Source: a bacterium
GTDB lineage: Bacteria; JAMCPX01
Assembly: GCA_021787665.1 (NCBI GenBank)
Contig: JAJYLN010000006.1
Span: forward strand, 17,455 to 81,454
Direction of reading: 5' to 3'
Length of the DNA: 64,000 nucleotides
Shown: one piece after another, positions 6,883 to 16,521 of the stretch
Position numbering within the stretch: the stretch's first letter is position 1
Layout of the letters: the number at the start of each line of letters is the position of its first letter
Position numbers and translations under genes: made by a program
Notes under the pieces: generated by a model
What the model saw: the letters and a program-made list of their open reading frames with translations, nothing else
Told to the model about the DNA's origin: nothing
The model's database searches: none

Positions 6883-9036
6883 ATGGCAGGTCAAACGTTG
6901 AGTCCGGAGTTAATCCTGACTTTCATTATCGTGGTCAGTCTCGTATCATTGGGATACGCGGGCTGGCTGGCTAGGTGGGTCCTGAAAAAAGACATGGGAA
7001 CACCAAAGATGCAGGAGATCAGCAATGCGATCAAGGAAGGAGCCGTGGCATTTTTGAACAGACAGTACAAAACGATCATCGGCCTCGCCGTCCTTACCGC
7101 GATTATCATCTTCGCCATTTATCTTGGTGTACAGCACAATACGGGACTTGCGGTAAAAACAGGTATTGCCTTCATATTCGGTTCTTTTTCATCTGCGATT
7201 GCGGGATATGTCGGCATGCACATCTCTATCAGATCGAATATCAGAACGGCAGCGGCATCAACGAGGAGCCTGGATGAGGCACTGAAGGTATCGCTCCGCG
7301 GCGGGGCTGTCTCAGGTATGACGATAGTTGCAATGAGCTTGCTCGGTATCGCGTTACTGTTTCTGATATACGGAGGTCTTAGTAATCCGCAGCACGTTCC
7401 CTACATGATCGTCGGATACGGGTTCGGCGCAAGCTTCGTGGCATTGTTTGCTCAGCTCGGCGGCGGTATCTATACCAAGGCCGCCGATGTCGGCGCGGAT
7501 CTCGTCGGTAAGGTGGAGGCAGGCATCCCTGAAGATGACCCGCGCAACCCTGCCGTTATAGCTGACCTCGTCGGAGACAATGTCGGTGACTGTGCAGGAA
7601 GGGGAGCTGACCTCTTTGAATCAACGGCTGCTGAGAACATCGGTGCAATGATCCTCGGTATAGCCCTGTACCCGTACTTCCACATATACGGCATCCTGTT
7701 TCCTCTCCTGGCGAGGGCCTTCGGCCTTATCGCCGCTGCGTTCGGGATCCTCGTCGTGAGGACAAAGGAAGACGGAGATCCGATGCAGGCATTAAACAGA
7801 GGTTATTACCTGACCAGTTTCCTGGCCGCAATCGGTTTTTTAATTGCAACAGAGACTATGCTTCAGGGAAATATGTGGTATTTCGGTGCAGGACTGGTGG
7901 GCATTCTGACCAGTGTTGCGTTTGTATATATCACGCAGTACTACACGGAATATAAATACAGACCCGTAAAAGAGATCGCCGAGGCTGCAAAAACGGGCCC
8001 TGCCACGGTCATTATCACCGGTATTGCCGTTGCATTCGAGAATACCGTGCTGCCCGCAATCGTCATTGGCATCGCCCTGCTAATCTCCTACTACTTCGGG
8101 GTAAAGGGCAGTGCTGATCTGCACGGTGTGACCGGGGGCGGATTCTTCGGTACGGCTATAGCGACTATGGGTATGCTTTCTACATCTGCTTACATTCTTG
8201 CTATGGATACCTTCGGACCGATAACCGACAATGCAGGAGGTATTATCGAGATGTCGCAGGCGCCTGAAGAGATCAGAAAGAAGACGGACAGACTCGATGC
8301 CGTAGGCAATACGACCAAGGCATTGACCAAAGGCTATGCGATCGGTAGCGCTGCACTCGCAGCCTTTCTGCTGTTCAATGCGTATCTTGATACGGTCGGT
8401 CAGTTAATGGCGAAATCTGGTCAATACTTATCGCAGACAGCGCAGCAGATCTATAACCGTGCACATACCATTAATCTCGCGGATGTCCATGTATTCGTTG
8501 CCGCTTTACTCGGAGCTATGCTGGTGTTCATATTTGCGGCGCTGGCGATATCGGCCGTCGGTAAGGCTGCCTACTCCGTCATAGGCGATGTCAGGGACCA
8601 GTTTAAAGAAAACCCGGGCATCATGAAGGGGACTGCAAAGCCCGACTACGGACGTACCGTCGACATCGTAACGAGGACGGCATTGAAGAAGATGGTACTC
8701 CCGGGGATTCTGCCGATACTGGCACCTATTGCGATAGGCTTGCTATTCAAACAGTTCGGCTTCGGAGCACAGGCGGTTGCCGGTTTCCTGATGGTTGCAA
8801 CGATTACAGGCGTACTCCTTGCGATTGTTCTGAATAACGGCGGTGGTGCATGGGACAATGCGAAGAAGTACATCGAGACCGGCGCATTCGGTGGCAAGAA
8901 ATCAGATGCACACAAGGCAGCAGTCGTGGGAGACACGGTAGGAGACCCGTTCAAAGACACAGCAGGACCATCTATCCACGTTCTCATCAAGCTGCTCGCA
9001 ACGGTGACCCTTGTCATGGCCCCGCTGTTCCTGTAA
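6883..9036 (+). CDS. hppA: Membrane-bound ion-translocating pyrophosphatase (K+-independent type)
   Basis: A 717-residue integral membrane pyrophosphatase with about 16 helices that couples PPi hydrolysis to ion export. The hallmark acidic motifs are present: [36 protein letters not shown] and [15 protein letters not shown]. The subtype-determining segment reads [16 protein letters not shown]. Lys and Thr at these positions mark the K+-independent, H+-pumping class, whereas K+-dependent enzymes, including Na+ pumps, have Ala there. This assignment uses known family rules. A strong AAGGAGG lies 6 nt before the ATG, and a textbook terminator follows. Confidence 0.96.
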   Translation: MAGQTLSPELILTFIIVVSLVSLGYAGWLARWVLKKDMGTPKMQEISNAIKEGAVAFLNRQYKTIIGLAVLTAIIIFAIYLGVQHNTGLAVKTGIAFIFGSFSSAIAGYVGMHISIRSNIRTAAASTRSLDEALKVSLRGGAVSGMTIVAMSLLGIALLFLIYGGLSNPQHVPYMIVGYGFGASFVALFAQLGGGIYTKAADVGADLVGKVEAGIPEDDPRNPAVIADLVGDNVGDCAGRGADLFESTAAENIGAMILGIALYPYFHIYGILFPLLARAFGLIAAAFGILVVRTKEDGDPMQALNRGYYLTSFLAAIGFLIATETMLQGNMWYFGAGLVGILTSVAFVYITQYYTEYKYRPVKEIAEAAKTGPATVIITGIAVAFENTVLPAIVIGIALLISYYFGVKGSADLHGVTGGGFFGTAIATMGMLSTSAYILAMDTFGPITDNAGGIIEMSQAPEEIRKKTDRLDAVGNTTKALTKGYAIGSAALAAFLLFNAYLDTVGQLMAKSGQYLSQTAQQIYNRAHTINLADVHVFVAALLGAMLVFIFAALAISAVGKAAYSVIGDVRDQFKENPGIMKGTAKPDYGRTVDIVTRTALKKMVLPGILPILAPIAIGLLFKQFGFGAQAVAGFLMVATITGVLLAIVLNNGGGAWDNAKKYIETGAFGGKKSDAHKAAVVGDTVGDPFKDTAGPSIHVLIKLLATVTLVMAPLFL

Positions 9037-9064
9037 GCTGTAAAGAGTTTACATCGATACGCTC

Positions 9065-9094
9065 AAGTCCCGCTGAAAACAGCGGGACTTTTTT
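9065..9094 (+). terminator. Rho-independent terminator after hppA
   Basis: AAGTCCCGCTG / CAGCGGGACTT stem of 11 bp with an AAAA loop (9065-9090), followed by six T. It lies 28 bp past the hppA stop. Confidence 0.92.
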
Positions 9095-9096
9095 AT

Positions 9097-9125
9097 TTGC
9101 ATTTATTTTATTTACACCCTACATA
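9097..9125 (+). promoter_or_regulatory. Candidate leaderless promoter of fmt
   Basis: TTGCAT (9097-9102), 17-bp spacer, TACATA (9120-9125), then 7 nt to the fmt ATG at 9133. No Shine-Dalgarno is present. The promoter begins directly after the hppA terminator. Confidence 0.6.
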
Positions 9126-9132
9126 CTATTTC

Positions 9133-10065
9133 ATGAAGATTGTATTCATGGGTAGTGCCCGGTTCAGTGTACCGGCGCTTGAGGCCATTCTACGATCGGC
9201 CCACCTCCTCACGGGCGTGATAACAAACCCGGAAGAGCCCGCAGGCCGGGGGCTCAACGTCAGGCAAACACCCGTTGCGGAGATAGCCAAAACACAGGGA
9301 ATCGATCTGCTGACGCCTGGTACCCTGAAAAATAACAGGGATGTGATTGATTGGATAAAGGCGTACAAGCCGGACGCAATTGCGGTTGTCGCCTACGGCA
9401 AGTTTATACCCTCCGCTATCCTGAACATACCGGTGCACGGCTGTTTGAACCTGCACCCTTCTCTGCTGCCAAAATACCGGGGGGCAGCACCCATTCAGAG
9501 GGCCATCATGAACAACGAGAAAGAAACAGGCGTAACAGTCATGCGTTTGGACGAAGGTATGGACAGCGGACCCGTTTTTATCCAGGAAAAGGTTGGAATC
9601 GATACGACTGATAATGCGGCGACGCTCGGGGAAAAGCTATCGAAGCTCGGCGCCGATTTGCTTATAAGAACGCTCGATCTCATCGAACAAAAACACATCT
9701 CGCCCCTCGCCCAAAAGCACGGACTTGCTACCCTTGCTCCCAAAATAAGCAAGGAAGAGGGCAGACTCGATTTTCTCAAGCCCGCGCTGTTACTCAATAA
9801 CATCGTCAGGGCACTAATCGAGTGGCCAACAGCGTGGACCACCTGGAAAAACAACCCTGTTCAGGTGCTGAGCACGGGATACACTGCCGGGGCGAACACC
9901 GATCCTCCGGGGACAATCGTTGCGATAGACAGGGTCGGTGTCCACGTCGCGACCGGCGACGGCACGCTTATTATAACAGCGGTAAGGCCTGCCGGCGGCA
10001 GATCTATGGACGCATTGAGCTATGCAAACGGAAGAAGGATCATGATCGGGGATACACTTGGATAA
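9133..10065 (+). CDS. fmt: Methionyl-tRNA formyltransferase
   Basis: A 310-residue enzyme that formylates Met-tRNAfMet with 10-formyl-THF to make initiator tRNA. The N-terminal Rossmann-type formyltransferase domain shows KIVFMGS, the folate-site LNLHPSLLPKYRGAAPIQ and the catalytic-region LDEGMDSG. A C-terminal OB-like domain follows from about residue 205. The ATG at 9133 (KIVFMGS) aligns with the family start and lies 7 nt after a -10 box. Upstream in-frame codons fall inside the promoter and are rejected. Confidence 0.95.
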   Translation: MKIVFMGSARFSVPALEAILRSAHLLTGVITNPEEPAGRGLNVRQTPVAEIAKTQGIDLLTPGTLKNNRDVIDWIKAYKPDAIAVVAYGKFIPSAILNIPVHGCLNLHPSLLPKYRGAAPIQRAIMNNEKETGVTVMRLDEGMDSGPVFIQEKVGIDTTDNAATLGEKLSKLGADLLIRTLDLIEQKHISPLAQKHGLATLAPKISKEEGRLDFLKPALLLNNIVRALIEWPTAWTTWKNNPVQVLSTGYTAGANTDPPGTIVAIDRVGVHVATGDGTLIITAVRPAGGRSMDALSYANGRRIMIGDTLG

Positions 10066-10083
10066 ACTACAAACGGAGGGTGC

Positions 10084-10122
10084 GGTCCGCAGACCGGACG
10101 TTCGTCCGCCTGGCCGGACGGA
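10084..10122. repeat. Tandem GTCCG/CGGAC hairpins between convergent genes
   Basis: Two adjacent small inverted repeats, GTCCG..CGGAC and CGTCCG..CGGACG, lie between the convergent ends of fmt and the cytochrome gene. They lack a long T run but may act as a bidirectional terminator. Confidence 0.4.
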
Positions 10123-10177
10123 CGATTTCTCCCCTCAATAAATCCCGGCCCCCTCGATCGACTGGTCATCCAATCAT

Positions 10178-11677
10178 TTATCTCGTCTTCTCGAGCTCTT
10201 TGACCTGTGCCGGCGAATATCCCAGTGCCTTAAAGTCCATGACACCCCGTGGTGAATGACACTGGTTGCAGGAAAGGCCTATTTTCTTTATGGCGTGGTT
10301 TACGGATATATACGATGTACCCGGGATCTGCATGGCCATCCATGCACCGCTCCAGGTAAAGCCACTGGACTCCAGTGGCCTCATACCAGCATCTATGGCT
10401 TCCTGGATATCGCCCGTTTTATTGTAAACCTCCCTGTTCGGAGCGAGCAAGGCCGGGAAGTTTGCCATGTGAGGGTTATCTTTCAAAAAGCCCATGCCCG
10501 GTTCCTGCCACATCTTCAGCTTTTTATCGAACAGTAGTATCTGTGTTAACCCTCTCACCGGGTATATCTTTGCCCCCGGCGTTTTGATGCCTGATATCTG
10601 GAACGCCATCCAGCTCTGCACGTTCATACGTGTCTTCTTGTTCGCAACCCGCCAGATATAGTCTGGGTGGCCCATCGTTATTTTTACCGTCGGCACATAG
10701 AGACCCTTGATAGAAGGGATCTTATCGTATTTTGAGAGCTCGCTGTATCTGCCGTGGCTATCATCCTTAACAGGCTCCCCCCAGTTTTCATACGAAATGC
10801 CGGCTACGACCGGTATATGGCAGGTCTGACAGGCGATCATGGCAATGTGTTTGTTTATAACTTTGCCTATGTTCCCCCGGTGGGGCTCATCGCCATGACA
10901 ATTCGAGCAGGTAACTGTGACGTCCGGCAGATCGTTTGCGGCCATGTCCGATTCGTATTGTCCCTTGGGCATCTTATGATGTTCTGTGACATGACAGGTT
11001 ATGCATTGTATCCCTGCCTGTGCATGGACATCGGTATGCGGCGTATAGGGAGTACCCCTCTTGTAATCATAGGAAAAAGCATGCTCATGGCACCTCAGGC
11101 ATGCCTCATTTGTCGGGACCTTCGTTATGCTGAGTGCCGCTTTCAAGGACGTGTCCACCCCCCAGTGCATACCGGTAGCATCTATAACGAGGGTTTTCCG
11201 GTCATGCATGGCATAATCCTTTGCGTGACATACCAGACAGTCTACAGTATTTGCCTGTGCTTCCGTAGCCGATGCCCCCGAAGGAAAGGGCGGCCTGGGC
11301 AGACTGCCTATGTGACATGCGCCGCACCCTGCCGCCTGGACCGTAGCATGACCGTCTGTAGAAGCTGTCCAGTTGGAAATAGTCAGGGAACCCGCGAGGG
11401 CACATTCCCTGTTGAGCATACCCCACCACGAGCCGTCCGGCAGTCCCTGAACATTCCTGATAGGGGTGGCCATATACCAATGCACCGTCTGTGTAATTTC
11501 CTGGAGTGCATCCGGGTGACACATGGCGCACGTCTGCGCACCCTGGTAGCCATTCTCCTTGAGGAACTCATAGCCGGGATGAACCCATCCTCTCAGTGCT
11601 CCAAAGTCGTCTTTTGCGAAGGCCGTACCAGTCAGGGGAAGCAGGGCAAAAACCGCCATAATCACTTTTCTTCTCAT
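10178..11677 (-). CDS. Periplasmic octaheme c-type cytochrome
   Basis: A 499-residue secreted protein with a Sec signal peptide (about residues 1-21, cut after AFA) and eight CxxCH heme-binding motifs at residues 50, 118, 147, 193, 225, 257, 283 and 470. A spacing of about 190 residues before the last heme resembles octaheme reductases of the tetrathionate-reductase (Otr) family. A role in periplasmic reduction of a sulfur or nitrogen oxyanion is therefore possible but not shown. Histidines that could be distal heme ligands are abundant. The start has an AGGAAG-type ribosome site. No partner quinol dehydrogenase or maturation gene lies beside it. Confidence 0.88.
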   Translation of the reverse strand: MRRKVIMAVFALLPLTGTAFAKDDFGALRGWVHPGYEFLKENGYQGAQTCAMCHPDALQEITQTVHWYMATPIRNVQGLPDGSWWGMLNRECALAGSLTISNWTASTDGHATVQAAGCGACHIGSLPRPPFPSGASATEAQANTVDCLVCHAKDYAMHDRKTLVIDATGMHWGVDTSLKAALSITKVPTNEACLRCHEHAFSYDYKRGTPYTPHTDVHAQAGIQCITCHVTEHHKMPKGQYESDMAANDLPDVTVTCSNCHGDEPHRGNIGKVINKHIAMIACQTCHIPVVAGISYENWGEPVKDDSHGRYSELSKYDKIPSIKGLYVPTVKITMGHPDYIWRVANKKTRMNVQSWMAFQISGIKTPGAKIYPVRGLTQILLFDKKLKMWQEPGMGFLKDNPHMANFPALLAPNREVYNKTGDIQEAIDAGMRPLESSGFTWSGAWMAMQIPGTSYISVNHAIKKIGLSCNQCHSPRGVMDFKALGYSPAQVKELEKTR

Positions 11678-11880
11678 ACTTCCTATCCCCCTATATTTTT
11701 AAATATAAGATATATTTTACTTGTTTTAAAATTCTGTCAAGCTAATAGTTTCGTAATGTATTTTTAACCAAACCCGCCATCTTTTCTGCTGGATCGCCCC
11801 GATGCGCGCCGTTGTGCTTGCATTATTCGTCATGAAGTATTAAGACAGGGATTATGGTATCTGTAAAAAAGGAGAGCACT

Positions 11881-12084
11881 ATGGAGATAGATAAGGTCAA
11901 CGAACTGGAAAACAAGATCGGCGCGCTCATAGACAAGTGTGTCTCATTGAAGGAGGAGAACAACGCCTTGAGAATAAAAGTGGACGAGATGAGGAAAGAA
12001 AGAGATGAGCTGGTACAGTTCAAGCAGGAGGCGATTGCGAAGGTAGACAGGCTTATCAATACGCTTGACGAAGTGAGCCTGTAA
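11881..12084 (+). CDS. Small coiled-coil protein, ZapB-like
   Basis: A 67-residue protein, almost entirely coiled coil: NELENKIGALIDKC, LKEENNALRIKV and MRKERDEL. It resembles ZapB-type Z-ring-associated factors. The start at 11881 is chosen because AAGGAG lies 6 nt upstream; an in-frame ATG at 11854 lacks a ribosome site. It is immediately upstream of zapA, which supports a cell-division role. Confidence 0.68.
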   Translation: MEIDKVNELENKIGALIDKCVSLKEENNALRIKVDEMRKERDELVQFKQEAIAKVDRLINTLDEVSL

Positions 12085-12096
12085 AGGCCGGCATTA

Positions 12097-12381
12097 TTGA
12101 AGAAGCCTTACTCAATAAACATCCTCGGCATCGAGCTCACCGTGATGAGCGATGACGAGCAGGAGTATGTAGACAGGGTCGCCTCATTCGTGGAGAACAA
12201 ACTCAAAGCAACGATGGGGGATGCCCATATCTCAGACACCTCGATACTTTCTATACTGACATCGATGAATATAGCAGACGAACTCTTCAAGGCTGAAATC
12301 AAGTATAAAGAAAGAATACAATATCTCGAGACCAAGATCGAAGAGTTGATCAAGATGATTGAAACCAAGGTCTCGTTATGA
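12097..12381 (+). CDS. zapA: Cell division protein ZapA
   Basis: A 94-residue ZapA homologue that binds and bundles FtsZ. The N-terminal globular part (INILGIELTVMSDDEQEYVDRV) matches the family, and the C-terminal helix is a dimerising coiled coil. The start is a TTG 13 bp after the zapB-like stop. The gene order zapB-like, zapA, ygfA, rny is a common bacterial arrangement. Confidence 0.85.
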   Translation: MKKPYSINILGIELTVMSDDEQEYVDRVASFVENKLKATMGDAHISDTSILSILTSMNIADELFKAEIKYKERIQYLETKIEELIKMIETKVSL

Positions 12382-12422
12382 TACGACGTTTATTGTAGGG
12401 CGTTTATTTCAATAACGGTACC

Positions 12423-13001
12423 ATGCCAGAGCCGAACAACAAGTCCATCATCAGGAGCAGCATGCTGGAGTGCAGGAAAACAATGGACGCTGATGATTAC
12501 AGGAAACTGAGCAAAAGGGTGCAGTCGTTATTCCTCCAGTCTGCTGTTTACAAGGAATCGCGAACGATTATGTGTTACCTGCCCGTGAGCAACGAACCTG
12601 ACACGACTCTGGTGATAGCGGACGCATTCGATAGTGAAAGGACCGTACTGCTTCCGCACATGCAAGGGGACCATATCTACCCGGTGCTGTATGCAAAGGG
12701 CATGCCTCTGAAACGCGGGAGATACGGCGTACAGGAGCCGTCAGGACCTGAATTCCTTCCAGACCATCGGATAGATGTCGTGATCGTACCCGGTATCGCA
12801 TTCGATCTCCACGGGAACAGAATAGGATACGGGAAAGGATACTATGACAGGTTCCTGTGCACGCTCGACAAAAAAACGGTAAAGGCAGGTTTTTCTTTTA
12901 AAAGGTGTATCGTGGATACCATAAATAATAATGATTGGGATATCTCTGTCGATATGATCGTTACAGAGACGGATATCCTCACCAAGGAGCAAAGAGTATG
13001 A
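12423..13001 (+). CDS. ygfA: 5-formyltetrahydrofolate cyclo-ligase
   Basis: A 192-residue enzyme that converts 5-formyl-THF to 5,10-methenyl-THF with ATP hydrolysis, recycling an inhibitory folate. The motif DVVIVPGIAFD, followed by G-NRIGYGKGYYDRFL near residues 118-142, is diagnostic. An N-terminal basic helix (SMLECRKTM) contributes to ATP binding. It lies 41 bp after zapA and overlaps rny by 4 bp. Confidence 0.92.
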   Translation: MPEPNNKSIIRSSMLECRKTMDADDYRKLSKRVQSLFLQSAVYKESRTIMCYLPVSNEPDTTLVIADAFDSERTVLLPHMQGDHIYPVLYAKGMPLKRGRYGVQEPSGPEFLPDHRIDVVIVPGIAFDLHGNRIGYGKGYYDRFLCTLDKKTVKAGFSFKRCIVDTINNNDWDISVDMIVTETDILTKEQRV

Positions 13002-14560
13002 TAAACATAATGGAAGCCATCGGCATCGGGCTCACCGGCACCGTGACAGGCTATGTTATAGCGAAGTATCTTGATCGCGTTATCAGCATATCAAAGATAA
13101 AGCAGTCAGAACAGAAGGCCGGGGAGATCCTCGATTCCGCAAATAAACAGGCAGAGTACATAAAGAAAGAGGCAGCGCTCCATGCGCGAAACAACCTCCT
13201 CGAACTGAAGGCTGAGTTTGAAAAAGAAACCAAAGACAGGAGACAGGCGCTCGTCATACTTGAAAAGAGACTGCTGCAAAAAGAGGAGTACCTTGAGAAG
13301 AAGGAAGACATCATAAGCAAAAAAGAGGCCGACCTCCTGAGGAGGGAAAAGAACGCCAACGCGGCAGAGCACAGCCTCTCCGCAAAAGAAGAAGAATACA
13401 AAAAGAAATTCAACGAGATCAATAGCGAGCTCCAGCGTGTATCCGGACTCACGACGGATCAGGCAAAGCAGCTCCTCATGGACAGCGTGCGGGACCAGGC
13501 GAAACTCGACATAGGAAGGATGCTGAAGCAGATCGAAGAAGAGGCGCAGCAGACCGCAGAGGCCAAAGCAAAAGATATCATCTCGGTCGCCATTCAAAGA
13601 TATTCCGGCGAATATGCGCAGGAACATACGGTCACGACCGTCGGTCTTCCGAACGACGATCTCAAGGGCAGGATCATCGGCAGGGAAGGCAGGAACATAC
13701 GGGCGATAGAAGCAGCAACCGGCGTCGATATAATCGTCGACGATACACCGCAGGCGATCGTGATCTCCGGGCACGACCCGGTGAAAAGGGAGATAGCGAG
13801 ACAGTCGATAGAGAAGCTCATCGCAGACGGCAGGATCCATCCCGGCAGGATAGAGGACATCGTGAACAAGACGTCCCAGGAAATAGAGAAAAGCATGAAG
13901 GAAGCCGGCGAACGTGCGCTGTTCGATCTCGGGCTGCACGGCATACACAACGAGCTCGTGAAGCTCATCGGGAGATTGAAGTACAGGACGAGCTATGCCC
14001 AGAATGTATACCAGCACTCGATGGAGGTCGCATTCATACTCAGCATCATGTCGGCGGAGCTCGGACTGAACGTCAAGCACGCCAAGAGGGCGGGCATACT
14101 GCACGACATCGGTAAGGCCGTGGACCACGAAGTGGAGGGCTCACACGCGGTGATCGGCGCCAACCTTGCCAAGAAGTACGGCGAGCCCCCCAGGGTCATC
14201 GAGGCAATCGAGCAACACCATAACGATACGCCGACGGGCCTCCTCGGTATACTCCTTCAATCGGCGGACGCCCTGTCCGCGGCGCGGCCCGGGGCACGAA
14301 GAGAGATGTACGAGGCCTATGTCAAAAGACTGCAGGACCTTGAGAGGCTATCGACCTCGTTCGACGGGATTGACAAGGCCTATGCCATCCAGGCGGGCAG
14401 GGAGATACGGATCATAGTCGCGCCCGACAAGGTAAGCGACGACGAGATACCACTGCTGAGCAAACAGATAGCCGACAGGATCGAAAAGGAAATGAGCTAT
14501 CCGGGCACGATCAAGGTGACCGTCCTACGGGAGACCCGGGCATCCGTATACGCGAAATAA
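12998..14560 (+). CDS. rny: Ribonuclease Y
   Basis: A 520-residue membrane-anchored endoribonuclease that initiates mRNA decay. It has an N-terminal transmembrane segment (about residues 4-24) and a long coiled coil to about residue 200. The KH domain contains GRIIGREGRNIRAIE, and the HD domain contains HSMEVAF and HDIGKAVDHE. The ATG at 12998 overlaps the ygfA stop (ATGA) and has AAGGAG about 8 nt upstream. The frame extends further upstream only through ygfA. Confidence 0.95.
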   Translation: MINIMEAIGIGLTGTVTGYVIAKYLDRVISISKIKQSEQKAGEILDSANKQAEYIKKEAALHARNNLLELKAEFEKETKDRRQALVILEKRLLQKEEYLEKKEDIISKKEADLLRREKNANAAEHSLSAKEEEYKKKFNEINSELQRVSGLTTDQAKQLLMDSVRDQAKLDIGRMLKQIEEEAQQTAEAKAKDIISVAIQRYSGEYAQEHTVTTVGLPNDDLKGRIIGREGRNIRAIEAATGVDIIVDDTPQAIVISGHDPVKREIARQSIEKLIADGRIHPGRIEDIVNKTSQEIEKSMKEAGERALFDLGLHGIHNELVKLIGRLKYRTSYAQNVYQHSMEVAFILSIMSAELGLNVKHAKRAGILHDIGKAVDHEVEGSHAVIGANLAKKYGEPPRVIEAIEQHHNDTPTGLLGILLQSADALSAARPGARREMYEAYVKRLQDLERLSTSFDGIDKAYAIQAGREIRIIVAPDKVSDDEIPLLSKQIADRIEKEMSYPGTIKVTVLRETRASVYAK

Positions 14561-14630
14561 GAAGACTTTATGCCGCGCATGGACCAACAGTTTCACCATG
14601 GCATCCGGATATGGTTTGATTTTAGAAATG

Positions 14631-14658
14631 TTGACACCGGGAAGGCGTATGGTAAAGA
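14631..14658 (+). promoter_or_regulatory. Candidate leaderless promoter of the Nudix gene
   Basis: TTGACA (14631-14636), 16-bp spacer, TAAAGA (14653-14658), then exactly 6 nt to the ATG at 14665. No ribosome site. Confidence 0.6.
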
Positions 14659-14664
14659 CGCACT

Positions 14665-15102
14665 ATGACTGCTTACAGGAACCCTATTCCGACGGTGGAC
14701 ATCATCGTTGAGATCGGCGATACGATCGTCCTCATAGAGAGGAAAAATCCTCCTCACGGATGGGCCATACCGGGGGGATTTGTCGACTACGGTGAATCGC
14801 TCGAAGACGCCGCTGTCCGTGAGGCACGCGAGGAGACATCGCTCGACGTGGAGCTCTGCGAGCAGTTGCACACCTACTCGAGACCGCAGCGCGATCCGCG
14901 CCACCACACCATAACAACCGTCTATATTGCCCGTATACAGCGAGGCAGGCCGGCAGCAGGGGATGACGCAAAGTCGCTTGACCTGTTTACGTTCAATTCG
15001 TTACCCGATAGAATCGCATTCGATCACAGGGATATCCTGATGGACTATTTCGCCTACAGGAAAACGGGCAGGAGACCGCCACCGGTACCATGTCGAAGCT
15101 GA
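14665..15102 (+). CDS. Nudix hydrolase
   Basis: A 145-residue Nudix protein that hydrolyses a nucleoside diphosphate linked to X. The Nudix box [20 protein letters not shown] is intact through the metal-binding REaREE, but the conserved Gly after EE is replaced (T-S-L). ADP-ribose or a related nucleotide is a common substrate of this branch; the true substrate is unknown. It overlaps the AMMECR1 gene by 13 bp, so the two are coupled. Transcription probably starts at its ATG. Confidence 0.88.
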   Translation: MTAYRNPIPTVDIIVEIGDTIVLIERKNPPHGWAIPGGFVDYGESLEDAAVREAREETSLDVELCEQLHTYSRPQRDPRHHTITTVYIARIQRGRPAAGDDAKSLDLFTFNSLPDRIAFDHRDILMDYFAYRKTGRRPPPVPCRS

Positions 15103-15662
15103 GTCTTCAGGAACAAAAAGAGCTCCTGGCCCTTGCACGCACAACGATCGAGTCATATCTGAGAGACGGCTCCATGCCTGAATTTAAAACGGAATCTCCC
15201 AACCTCCTGAAGAAGTTAGGGGTATTCGTGACCCTGAACAAGCACAACATGCTCCGGGGCTGCATAGGGAACTTCTCTGCACGGGGGCCGCTGTACCATA
15301 ATGTCCAGATGATGGCAATCGCCGCGGCCGTCGAGGATCCACGGTTCAGGCAGGTGACGCTCGGCGAGCTCAAGGATATAGGAATCGAGATTTCCGTACT
15401 GTCGGATCTGGTACCGGTGGATTCCATCGATGGCATATGCGTGGGCGAGCACGGCCTGTACGTCACGAAAGGCCTCTCCCGGGGCGTCCTTCTGCCCCAG
15501 GTCGCCACCGAGTACGGCTGGGACACGGACACCTTTCTGTGCGAGACCTGCGAGAAGGCCGGCATGGACCCCGACGAGTGGAGGGACGGAAGCGTGAAGA
15601 TTGAAAAGTTCAGTGCCCAGATCTTCAGCGAGGCAGGGACATTTAAAACGGGTACACCGTGA
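15090..15662 (+). CDS. AMMECR1 domain protein
   Basis: A 190-residue AMMECR1-family protein with the invariant LRGCIGNF motif (near residue 54), the EDPRF segment and GVLLPQVA. The function is unknown; bacterial homologues often neighbour Memo or radical SAM genes, and none is seen here. It is translationally coupled to the Nudix gene. Its 3' end overlaps the convergent beta-barrel gene by 20 bp. Confidence 0.88.
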   Translation: MSKLSLQEQKELLALARTTIESYLRDGSMPEFKTESPNLLKKLGVFVTLNKHNMLRGCIGNFSARGPLYHNVQMMAIAAAVEDPRFRQVTLGELKDIGIEISVLSDLVPVDSIDGICVGEHGLYVTKGLSRGVLLPQVATEYGWDTDTFLCETCEKAGMDPDEWRDGSVKIEKFSAQIFSEAGTFKTGTP

Positions 15663-16521
15663 AAGAGATGAGCTGGGTGTTGCCATACGGGCCGTTCCCG
15701 CTGCCGCCGATGAAGGCGTACGAGAGCGAAAAGCGCTGCACCTTCCATGCGATGCCTGCTGAAACGTCATTTATTTTCGTTGCCACATGCCATACATATC
15801 CAGCGCGCAGGGCTATCTGGTTGATGATCATAACCTCCCCGCCCAGGTGGTAATCGATGTTCTTGTTCGTCGTTATATCGAGGTCCTTAACGGCATCGAA
15901 GGCGACGGTAACCGTTCCCTGCAGGAGCAGCGATATGCCCGCATCGATGAGCCTGGGCGGGAGTTGCCCCCGGTTGCCCTTCACCCTCGTCAGATTGAGG
16001 GCCGCCAGCGAGATGTTCAAGAACGGCAGGTCCGGGGAAAATAGGATTCCATAACCGAGTGTGCCGGAACTCCCTGAGAGGCCCTGCGAAAACTGATCCA
16101 GCCTGCCGGTAACGCCGGCACTGAATAAACCTGGCTCCCCCATCGACAGGGCAAGCGCGTACGTGTCCCTGTGTACCGAGAGAGAGGAGAGATGGTACTT
16201 ATCCCTGTAATAGCCGAAACCGACCCCCAACGAGGACGTAACGCTGTCGATGACCGAGAGGTCTATCCTGCTCTCGCTATACGGGTTGTTGAACAGATAA
16301 GCGGCACCAGCACCGTACCTTCTCGTTGCGCTCATGCCCGCCGGGTTTAAAAGGATCGCACCGTTGTCGGCCGCGACCGCCCCATAGGCACCGCCCATGG
16401 CGGCCGATGCCGGTGTCGTTGCATCGAGGAGAGAGTCCGCCCGGGAGGGAGACGCTACCGCCGTAACTATCGCTATCAGCGTAGCTATGTACAATGACCT
16501 TTTACTAACCATGCGCCTCAC
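15643..16521 (-). CDS. PorV/UPF0164-like outer-membrane beta-barrel protein
   Basis: About 290 residues with a Sec signal peptide (to SRADS). The N-terminus after cleavage, ASAAMGGAYGAVAADNGAILLNPAG, is typical of PorV/PorQ and FadL-like barrels. Alternating beta-strand sequence follows and ends in a C-terminal aromatic beta-signal (SFTVYPF). A GTG at 16521 overlaps the OsmC stop (GTGA) and an ATG follows at 16512; either may be used. It probably sits in the outer membrane. Its place at the end of a redox operon is unexplained. Confidence 0.72.
   Translation of the reverse strand: MRRMVSKRSLYIATLIAIVTAVASPSRADSLLDATTPASAAMGGAYGAVAADNGAILLNPAGMSATRRYGAGAAYLFNNPYSESRIDLSVIDSVTSSLGVGFGYYRDKYHLSSLSVHRDTYALALSMGEPGLFSAGVTGRLDQFSQGLSGSSGTLGYGILFSPDLPFLNISLAALNLTRVKGNRGQLPPRLIDAGISLLLQGTVTVAFDAVKDLDITTNKNIDYHLGGEVMIINQIALRAGYVWHVATKINDVSAGIAWKVQRFSLSYAFIGGSGNGPYGNTQLISFTVYPF

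Noticed and set aside
10754-11767. 337-codon plus-strand frame
   Set aside because: Antisense shadow of the octaheme cytochrome gene; Cys/Arg-rich translation without family features.
13106-14128. 340-codon minus-strand frame
   Set aside because: Antisense to rny; the composition is a mirror of its coding sequence.
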